Assembly (NCBI RefSeq): GCF_030811455.1
Contig: NZ_JAUSQU010000001.1
Coordinates: forward strand, 6,820,001 to 6,884,000
Length of the DNA: 64,000 nucleotides
Source: Streptosporangium lutulentum
Lineage (GTDB): Bacteria; Actinomycetota; Actinomycetes; Streptosporangiales; Streptosporangiaceae
Reading direction: 5' to 3'
Under the pieces are notes generated by a model. That model was not told where the DNA came from. It saw nothing but the letters and a program-made list of their open reading frames with translations, and ran no database searches. The translations under genes and the position numbers were made by a program. Position 1 is the first letter of the stretch, and each line of letters opens with the position of its first letter. Below, one piece after another: positions 48,881-55,450 of this stretch.

Positions 48881-50310
48881 CTACGCGACGTCGGGCCGTG
48901 TCATCAGCGGCGACCGCACATGCAACGCCAGACTGGGGCTGGCCAGGGGCACGGTACTCCACGTCGCCACCGCTGTCCCCGCGCCGGCGTCGACCACCAG
49001 CCGGACCCGGTGCGGGGTGGTGATGACGTAAAGCTCGGCGACGAACGTGTCGCCCTGCCAGGCGCCGGCCGCGACGACAGGACGGCCGAGCGGCGAACTT
49101 TCCCGCCATTCGCCGTGACCGACCTCGACGTCGAGGACGACCCGAATCGCAGGAGCCATCCACCGTCCACGGGATCGACGATCACCGTGGTTCCGTCGGG
49201 CAGAGCCGAATCCTCGGCGGAGGCGTCGAGTCTCGCCTTGACGGAACGCTCCGGGGCTGCCGAACCCGGCACCGGCGCGAATGACAGCCGCCGCAGCCGA
49301 TCGGCGAGGATCTCGTCGTCCCGGGTGCTTCCCGCGTGGTCCATGCCGGGCAGCAGGCACTCCCATATCGCGTCGAGCATCACCTGTGCCTGCGTATGGG
49401 CGCCGGTCACGGCAACCACGAGATCGTGCGACGGGACGACCACGCATAGCTGGCCGAAGGAGCCGTCACCGTGGTAACCGTGACGCGACACCCAGAACTG
49501 GTAACCGTAACCGCAAAGGTAGTCGGCGTCCTGCGACCCGTCCTCGAACGGCAGGGTATCGATGTGCCGTCTGGTCGCGAGCTCCACCCATTCGCGCGGG
49601 ACGAGCCGCCGGTCGCCCCACAGGCCACCGCGCAGCAGCAGTTCACCGAAGGCGGCGACGGCCTCGGTCGTGAGGTGCAGTCCGTGGAATCCGAAGGCGG
49701 CACCGCTCGCCACCCGGTCCCATTCGGCGTGGTCGACGCCCATCGGCGTGAAGAGGCGCTCGTCGAGCAGTTCCGGGAGGCCGCGGCCCGTGACCCGTTC
49801 CACCATCCGGGCCAGGATGAAGGTGGTCGGATTGTCGTAGGCGTGCCGTGTTCCCTCGACCTCGGGAAACGGTACGCGCAGGAAGCCCTTCACCAGGTCG
49901 CCCGGTTCCCGTTGCCAGGCCTCGGCGAGGCTGTCCGTACGGTGTCCGGCCGTCATGGACAGCAGGTGATGAACGGTGAGACGGCGTCCCTGCTCCGAGA
50001 TGTCGGCCGGAACGTGGCCGGGCAACACGTCCACCACCCGATCGTCCAGCGAGAGCAGCCCGTCGGCGATCGCGAGCCCCACGGCGATCGAGGTGAACGA
50101 CTTGGTCAGCGAGTAGAGAAGATGCGGGCGCTCGGCCGAGTACGGCGCCCACCAGCCTTCGGCGACGACGTGACCGTGGCGTACGACCATGATGGAGTGA
50201 CACTCGACGGATTGCGCTTCGAGCCGGTCCAGCAGCGCGGTGATCGAACGGGACGACATCCCCGAGGCTGCCGGTGTCGAGCGCGGCAGGAGGATGCGCT
50301 GAGAAGGCAT
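48881..50310 (-). pseudogene. Serine hydrolase (beta-lactamase/class C PBP family) with C-terminal frameshift
   Basis: The intact frame from 50310 (MPSQRILLPRSTPAASGMSS) shows LYSLTKSFTSIAVGLAIADG with the catalytic SxxK and a YDNPTTFILARM segment supplying the Tyr-x-Asn motif. Near 49140-49150 the homologous reading switches frame: the other frame continues RVVLDVEVGHGEWRESSPLG to the stop at 48881, while the original frame runs in unlikely Arg/Pro-rich sequence to 48904. One base seems missing near TGCGATTCGGG. The hydrolase domain is whole, so activity may survive. Sequencing error is possible. Confidence 0.75.
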
Positions 50311-50477
50311 CCGGGAACCCTAACAAACCCACCCAATCGAGTGATCTGCCGGTCGATCGCGTCCGTGATCGTTCTGACGGGGTGCGCCGACGAGGAAGGC
50401 GTCCGCCACCGGTTCGTAGCCCGACTCCAGTTCGACATCCGCCTCGGCGCTGAAGTCGATCCCGTGAGCGGACACTC

Positions 50478-51131
50478 TCACTCTTCGACGCCGCCCACCA
50501 GAAGGTCATAAAGGCCATCCCCCTGCGGGACCTTCTTGGTGGCGGAGAAATCGACCACATGCAAGGAAGCCCTGTCATAGAGGCTGTACGACATGAAGTC
50601 CTCACCTTGAGCAAGGATCATCAGCCGGGACCCGACCCGCCAGACCGCGTGATGCCAATCGTCGTCGATGTCCCCATGCCGACCCACGGTCTCTGCCGGC
50701 CCCAACAGATTCGACACCGCCTCGAAGCCCGTTTGCCAGGCGGTGCCGAATTGCTCCCGGGTCGCCGACTTGTCAAAACGCCACTGCTCGGACGGCGCGC
50801 TCTCCGGTAGGTCCAGTAGATCCTGATCTTCCTCGGGATCGTCATCGTCGTCCGGCTCGTAATAGAGAGCGAACGTTACATCGAACATCTTCACTCGGCC
50901 GCCGTCCACACCGTCGCCCCAGGAGACAGTGACGTTCCAGTCACCGGCGGTCAGCGCGGGCGGCGCATTCTGGACATCACTGAGGTATCGAGCGATCGGG
51001 CCGCCGGGAGGAGCCGGCCATCCTGTACGGTCCCAGGCGGCGTCCAACGATCCTTGGTCCCAACCGGAACCGGCAAGGCTGATCATGGAGTGGACCAGTG
51101 CAGGATCGATGGGACACCACACAAGGGCCAC
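50478..51131 (-). CDS. Hypothetical acidic protein, 217 aa
   Basis: Starts MALVWCPIDPALVHSMISLA. A strongly acidic tract (YYEPDDDDDPEEDQDLLDLP) occupies the middle; the ends look folded (GDWNVTVSWGDGVDGGRVKM; WRVGSRLMILAQGEDFMSYS). Family not recognised. Like the other single genes lying before att repeats (13429, 16648), it may be an orphan immunity or antitoxin-type protein. Confidence 0.55.
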   Translation of the reverse strand: MALVWCPIDPALVHSMISLAGSGWDQGSLDAAWDRTGWPAPPGGPIARYLSDVQNAPPALTAGDWNVTVSWGDGVDGGRVKMFDVTFALYYEPDDDDDPEEDQDLLDLPESAPSEQWRFDKSATREQFGTAWQTGFEAVSNLLGPAETVGRHGDIDDDWHHAVWRVGSRLMILAQGEDFMSYSLYDRASLHVVDFSATKKVPQGDGLYDLLVGGVEE

Positions 51132-51252
51132 GGCAATCGAATCCCTTCACACGAGCGCGACGCAGAGGCTCGGAAACGGTAGGACCTGAATCACCCCGAC
51201 CCGCAAGGCCGGGTAAATCATGATCGTAGTGCGATCATCCCCTGGTGGAATG

Positions 51253-51421
51253 CAGACTTGATCACGTACCGGATGCGCGCCGGAACAGGCGGGAGGTCAC
51301 GGTCGTTCACGAGGACTCGGCCCGCCCTGACCTGCACCCGCGGCTTCCCGGGCCAAAGCATCAAGATCAGTAGATGCTTCCCACGCTGACCGCGCGAGTT
51401 CGATGCCCGTCGCCCGCTCCA
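51253..51421 (+). repeat. att copy 8: type b flank plus decayed tRNA-Gly repeat
   Basis: Flank GCGCGCCGGAACAGGCGGGA, then CACGAGGACTCGGCCCGCCC. The tRNA core (51377-51421) has several changes: GCTTCCCACGCTGACCGCGC, T-arm GAGTTCGATGCCCGT and CGCCCGCTCCA. A hairpin remnant ending GACCCGGGCCTT follows at 51455-51465. Confidence 0.65.
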
Positions 51422-51657
51422 CGCTTCAATGTTCAGATCAGGGAAATGATCCCGACCCGGGCCTTGATTCTTCCGGGGCCGTTTTCACTCGCGTCAGATT
51501 GATCGATCTTGGCATGAGAGGCCACCGGCAGGCAGGTCTGTCATGACGGCGGTCCCACCACGCCACGGCCTCGGTCTCCGATCTGGTGCGACAGGCCCGA
51601 TCGGCGACAGGCGGGAATCAGGTGGGCACATCACGCGGAGTCGTCCCCCTCTCCGGC

Positions 51658-52128
51658 TCAGAGCGCCCTGCTCAGCCGCACCTCTTCCTCGCTGTAGCCC
51701 AGAGCGGCGTAGAAGTCTCGAGCGTTCGTGTTGGCCGCCCCCGTTTCGAGCGTGCTCCGAGCATGCCCCCGATCCTTCACCCAGGATTCGGCGGCCTCGA
51801 TCAATGCCCGACCAACACCAAGCCTCTCCTTGTCGCGCGCGACGACGAGTTCGCCGATGTAACCGTCCGTCTCCCCGGTGAAGTGAGCTCGTTCGGTGAC
51901 GCCGACGAATCCGACGACTCCGTCGGCATCTTCCGCGACGAACACCGCCGCCTTGTCACCCTCGGCTCTCCTCACGGAATCTCTGACCCAGCCACACGCA
52001 GCGTCCGCTACCGCGACGGAGTCGCGCCAGGCGGCTCCCCCCTCTGCGAGCCGCGGAGCCAGAGCCATCACCGCGTCATGATCGGTCTTCTCGTAACGGC
52101 GAATCCCTATCCGAAGCCCATCTGCCAT
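51658..52128 (-). CDS. GNAT-family N-acetyltransferase
   Basis: 156 aa from MADGLRIGIRRYEKTDHDAV. The acetyl-CoA-binding loop is in GELVVARDKERLGVGRALIE (R-x-x-G-x-G/A pattern R-L-G-V-G-R-A) and the C-terminal block TNARDFYAALGYSEEEVRLS is typical of the fold. Likely acetylates a small molecule or amine; substrate unknown. An in-frame start at 52200 lacks a site. Alone in its strand here. Confidence 0.85.
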   Translation of the reverse strand: MADGLRIGIRRYEKTDHDAVMALAPRLAEGGAAWRDSVAVADAACGWVRDSVRRAEGDKAAVFVAEDADGVVGFVGVTERAHFTGETDGYIGELVVARDKERLGVGRALIEAAESWVKDRGHARSTLETGAANTNARDFYAALGYSEEEVRLSRAL

Positions 52129-52496
52129 GAGATCACCATGACACGTCACCCCCGCCATAAAAAAGATCATCTTCGCCGGGGATCGTCCCGGCCACGCCAT
52201 GATCGTCGTGCCGCCGGCGCACTGTTAGTCCCGAACCCACATCACGTGCGACTGCCGGGCCCCCACCCGCCAGGAGACACCGCCGGCCGCGAACTCACGG
52301 GCATTTCGGAGCTTCACGGCCGGCAGGTCGTTCACCGAACCGTTGTCCTTGGGAATGCCGGCCCGATTGCCGGCCTGCGAATCACCACCTTGTCCAGGTT
52401 CGGACGGCGCTGGGAGCGTGTCTCAGCAACGGCGATCGTCCCGCTGCCGTAGTGGCGTCAGCGAGGCGCTTCAGAGCGGTGCGACGCACATACGAG
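52129..52496. other. Intergenic region without clear gene
   Basis: About 370 bp. A short plus-strand frame (RTVVLGNAGPIAGLRITTLS to 52452) reads protein-like but lacks a start and recognised homologue, so it may be a gene remnant. Nothing else is supported. Confidence 0.3.
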
Positions 52497-52552
52497 TTGT
52501 CAGGGCGTCCCTGACGGCCTAAGGTTGTCAGGGACGCCCTGACAACCTTAGG
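52497..52552 (+). promoter_or_regulatory. Duplicated 17-bp palindromic operator before zinc-finger gene
   Basis: Two sites GTCAGGGCGTCCCTGAC (52499-52515) and GTCAGGGACGCCCTGAC (52527-52543), each 7-3-7 palindromes and complements of each other. The second is nested in a 35-bp palindrome (52518-52552, arms CCTAAGGTTGTCAGGG). It ends 8 bp before the GTG start of the gene at 52561, so it must overlap promoter or ribosome binding site (AGGAGTG). Confidence 0.7.
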
Positions 52553-52560
52553 AGTGTGCT

Positions 52561-52932
52561 GTGACAATGCCTGACACCCTGACCGGACTCGCCCGGTGTT
52601 CCTTCTGCGGCAAGCCGACCACCGAGATCGACAAGCTGGTCGCCGGCCCCGGTGTGTACATCTGCAACGAGTGCGTGGCCCTGTCCGTGTCGATCATCGA
52701 CGGGAGCCCCAAAAGCTCCGCGGCACCGCGCGTGCCCATGTGGGAGTCGCTGACCGACGAGGAGATGCTGAGCCACATTCCGCGCGTCGCCGCGCACATC
52801 GACCAGGCCGAGGCCGACCTGCGCTCGTGGGCACAGGAACTGCGCCGACGCGGCGTCACCTGGGCCAGGCTCGGGGAAGCCCTCGGAATCACCCGCCAGT
52901 CCGCGTGGGAGCGATTCTCCGGCGAGGAGTGA
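52561..52932 (+). CDS. ClpX-type C4 zinc-finger protein with HTH-like C-terminus
   Basis: 123 aa starting GTG ([20 protein letters not shown]). RCSFCGKPT and [10 protein letters not shown] match the four-Cys zinc-binding domain of ClpX. The C-terminal part ([30 protein letters not shown]) resembles a helix-turn-helix used to bind DNA. Small proteins of this architecture are common in actinobacteria and may be regulators. The strong operator immediately upstream suggests autoregulation. No ClpX ATPase domain is present. Confidence 0.75.
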   Translation: MTMPDTLTGLARCSFCGKPTTEIDKLVAGPGVYICNECVALSVSIIDGSPKSSAAPRVPMWESLTDEEMLSHIPRVAAHIDQAEADLRSWAQELRRRGVTWARLGEALGITRQSAWERFSGEE

Positions 52933-53045
52933 CGCGATCTGGGGCAGCCCGCCCGCGCCTGGGGATCTTTCGTACGGCATGATCCCGGCATGTGTGGCAA
53001 GAGCGGGTTGTTCCAGGCCGGCCTCTCACGATCGCCCAGGGACTG

Positions 53046-53162
53046 CCGACCTCCACAGGTGGCCGGGAGTTCCGTGATCGCCCTGTCAGCACCCCGCACG
53101 GCGTGCTGGTAGATCACCGCGGCACGCAGGTTGCCGCCGTACCAAGTGAACCCGCCGACCAC
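53046..53162 (-). pseudogene. Tyrosine-integrase C-terminal remnant 3
   Basis: Minus-strand reading GGNLRAAVIYQHAVRGADRA followed by ITELPATCGGRQ. RAAVIYQHA is the catalytic-Tyr motif of tyrosine recombinases (usually RAALIYQHAT). Upstream and downstream homology is lost. No intact tRNA repeat lies beside it, but decayed copies occur at 53823 and 54042. The stretch 52933-53270 has no other gene. Confidence 0.6.
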
Positions 53163-53271
53163 AGCGCCACGCCGCCGCGCAAACCCGGTCGCACCGTCGT
53201 CGGCGGTGTCTTGAGACAGGGTTCATCTGCCGCCCTCCTTCGGGAGGGCGGCAGCCAGAGCGGGCCGAGGA

Positions 53272-53760
53272 TCAGGCCTGGACGGATCTCCAGGATTCCA
53301 CCGTCGCTTCGACAATGGTTTCGATGCGGCGCCCGTACGCCAGATGCCCGTCAGACACGAAGCTGCCGTCGCTGAACGGCAGTTCGCAGAACGCGGCGCG
53401 GAAGTGCCCGGGGGGTCCGCCCGGCGGGAGCGACCCGTATCCCTCGAACGGCCTCATGTCGTAGCTCGACCGTGTTCCGTGCTTGTTCCTCGCCACCTGA
53501 TGAGCCGCCACCCGAAGCAGCGCGTCGAGGCCCTTGTCCACGTAAAGCTGCAGCATGCGGAACTGAACGTCGAGGTACTTCTCATGAGCTCCGGAAGGAT
53601 GCTGCAGGAGATACGCGCAGACCACAGGCGCGTGCCACCTGTACATCTGAGGATCGGCCTGCTCTTCAGCCAGGATTCCGTGATAGTAATCCGCGCACAC
53701 GCCCAGCGGACCGGCGACCGCACCGCACTCACACTGACCCATGCCGGGACCATCTGTCAT
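53272..53760 (-). CDS. DUF5946-type protein, 162 aa
   Basis: I start at ATG 53760 (MTDGPGMGQCECGAVAGPLG); starts at 53772 or 53871 are possible. The N-terminal CECGAVAGPLGVCADYYHGI carries Cys residues likely to bind metal, then VVCAYLLQHPSGAHEKYLDV and LQLYVDKGLDALLRVAAHQV. This order is that of DUF5946 proteins, whose function is unknown. The length is normal and the C-terminus (IETIVEATVESWRSVQA) is intact. Confidence 0.7.
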   Translation of the reverse strand: MTDGPGMGQCECGAVAGPLGVCADYYHGILAEEQADPQMYRWHAPVVCAYLLQHPSGAHEKYLDVQFRMLQLYVDKGLDALLRVAAHQVARNKHGTRSSYDMRPFEGYGSLPPGGPPGHFRAAFCELPFSDGSFVSDGHLAYGRRIETIVEATVESWRSVQA

Positions 53761-53822
53761 GGCCTGCACCATAGGCGGCCGGTAACGGCCCTGTCGACGG
53801 CGTTTCGGGGCCGCCTCGCCAC

Positions 53823-54085
53823 AGGCTGACCGCGCGGGTTCGATCGGGTACGGATGCGCCGCGGCGGCCACCGTTCAGCTCGGACCGACGCCGCGGTCTT
53901 CGCGCCGTATCTCCCCGGTGCCGGGGATCCCCGCACCGAGGCCGTAACGCAGGAGCACCGCGCCTTTGGGCGAGGCGACGGGCGGCTCCAGATCGGCCGC
54001 CGGCCCACGCCGGAGCCCGGGTCCACTGTACTCGGCGCGCTCCCCCGAGCCGACAGCGCAGGTCCGGCTCCCGTCGACCACTCCA
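53823..54085 (+). repeat. Two decayed tRNA-Gly 3'-half repeats
   Basis: 53823-53845 reads AGGCTGACCGCGCGGGTTCG then ATC before matching stops. 54042-54085 reads CCCCGAGCCGACAGCGCAGG, then TCCGGCTCCCGTCG and ACCACTCCA, recognisable but with many changes. They look like the oldest copies of the att series. 53872-54101 has no supported gene. Confidence 0.5.
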
Positions 54086-54101
54086 CGTACGGGGGCCCGG
54101 T

Positions 54102-54833
54102 TCAGCCGCCGTTCGCGAGGGCCCGGGCCAGTGCGTTGCTCCCCTCCGGGGTCACCGGCTCGGTCAGGAAGATGGGGCCCTGGGCCATGAACCTCGGCTC
54201 GTCACCTCGGTGTTCGTCGGCGGCGTGGACGGTGAAGGGATGCACCAGGTACATGTCGCCCGGCCGGCCCGTCGCGTAGACCAGTGGACGGTGCGCGCTG
54301 GCCGCGTCCACCAACGGCCCGGCCTCGAACGGGTCGAGTGTGCGGCCTGCCAGCACCGCGGCCGCGTCCCGGTGCGACCCGACCCGGATACGGGTCGGCG
54401 CGTCGTCGGGACCGACCTCTGACAGCAGGGTCAGCAGCAGCATCGTTTCGGGCTTCCCGCTGCACAGGTAACCACCGTCCGGCTGTGGGGCGTTGGCGTC
54501 GATATGCCATCCCCGGTCGTCAGCGGGAGGGAGACGCGGGAACCGGACCGGCACCATGCCGAGCGCACCGCGAGGCCCCCAGCCGCCGATCCCGCAGAGC
54601 TCGTCCAGCGCACCGGCCAGCCGCGCACTCCGCATGATCTCCCCGAAGGGCCCTTCGCCGGTGAGATCCGCGGCCCACACCACGGGCTCTTTCCATCCGG
54701 CGGGATCCTGTGGCGACAACCCGATCTGTTGCCACAGCAGTGTTCTGGCGGCGTCGCCGACCTCGCGGGGAGCGGCTGCCTCCAGCTTGACGAACCCGTC
54801 CGCGATGAACCGGTCAATCTCAACAACACCCAT
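54102..54833 (-). CDS. Phytanoyl-CoA dioxygenase family protein
   Basis: 243 aa from MGVVEIDRFIADGFVKLEAA, a usual PhyH beginning. RGWHIDANAPQPDGGYL provides the HxD iron ligands and GDMYLVHPFTVHAADEHRGD the distal His; EPRFMAQGPIFLTEP contains the 2-oxoglutarate-binding Arg. Such Fe(II)/2-oxoglutarate oxygenases hydroxylate diverse small molecules. The substrate is unknown. In-frame start at 54860 is less likely. Confidence 0.85.
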   Translation of the reverse strand: MGVVEIDRFIADGFVKLEAAAPREVGDAARTLLWQQIGLSPQDPAGWKEPVVWAADLTGEGPFGEIMRSARLAGALDELCGIGGWGPRGALGMVPVRFPRLPPADDRGWHIDANAPQPDGGYLCSGKPETMLLLTLLSEVGPDDAPTRIRVGSHRDAAAVLAGRTLDPFEAGPLVDAASAHRPLVYATGRPGDMYLVHPFTVHAADEHRGDEPRFMAQGPIFLTEPVTPEGSNALARALANGG

Positions 54834-54882
54834 ACCTGGAACGCTAACAACCACGTCCACCCGTTTTCAGGAAGCCGTGACC

Positions 54883-54916
54883 TGAGCCGAACGACAGCGC
54901 GGGCTCGACTCCCGTC
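54883..54916 (+). repeat. Decayed tRNA-Gly repeat near 54.9 kb
   Basis: TGAGCCGAACGACAGCGCGG followed by GCTCGACTCCCGTCA, then AAGGTCAGGGAACGGTTCCC-type hairpin sequence. It marks the right limit of the att series in this window. The rest to 55002 has no gene. Confidence 0.4.
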
Positions 54917-55002
54917 ATGAAGACCAAGGTCAGGGAACGGTTCCCGGCCTGGATCCGCTCGCTTTCCCGGCCGTTCGAGCTTCACGGGCCGCCGGTTCCC
55001 GT

Positions 55003-55350
55003 TCAGCCCATCGGCACCGGCGCGCCGGCCTTCCCGTCCCCCTCGTCGTCATCGCGCCACCGGCCCGCGTGGGCGACGATCTCGACGGTGGTCAGAACGG
55101 TGCTGACGAGGCCGACCCGGGCGGCCTGCCGGGTGCCGCTCTCGACGAGTGCCTTGAACACGTCGGCCGACTCCTGATCGCCGAATACGGCCGTCGTGTG
55201 GCTCCTGCCGCTCTCCGGATCATGCATCCAGCAGCCGACCAGGAACCCGGGCTGGCGCGTGACCAGCGGGACGATCTCCTCCCGCAGCAGGCGGCGTTGC
55301 TCGTCGTGCCAGGCCGGGTCCACGGTCCAGATACCGATCACCGCATGCAT
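55003..55350 (-). CDS. ABM/dimeric alpha-beta-barrel-like small protein
   Basis: 115 aa from MHAVIGIWTVDPAWHDEQRR. PLVTRQPGFLVGCWMHDPES and HTTAVFGDQESADVFKALVE follow the pattern of small ferredoxin-like barrel proteins (antibiotic biosynthesis monooxygenase or stress-related). Cofactor-free oxidation of a small molecule is possible but unproved. It lies downstream of the LAL gene in the same orientation, with motif Y between them, so it is probably controlled by that regulator. Confidence 0.65.
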   Translation of the reverse strand: MHAVIGIWTVDPAWHDEQRRLLREEIVPLVTRQPGFLVGCWMHDPESGRSHTTAVFGDQESADVFKALVESGTRQAARVGLVSTVLTTVEIVAHAGRWRDDDEGDGKAGAPVPMG

Positions 55351-55416
55351 CACGCCGCCTCCTCCCCCGGCCGATCGGCCGACTCCATCGCTCACGCTAG
55401 GCGCCGCGACGGTGGT

Positions 55417-55450
55417 GGCCATCCGGGAGACCACTCAGGCCGGTACTCAG
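55417..55450 (-). promoter_or_regulatory. LAL operator candidate Y
   Basis: Minus strand: CTGAGT-ACCGGC-CTGAGT, then GGTCTCCCGGATGGCC. Site X at 58269-58302 is the same apart from the 6-bp spacer and one base. Y overlaps the stop of the LAL gene and precedes the gene at 55350 by 67 bp. Confidence 0.65.
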
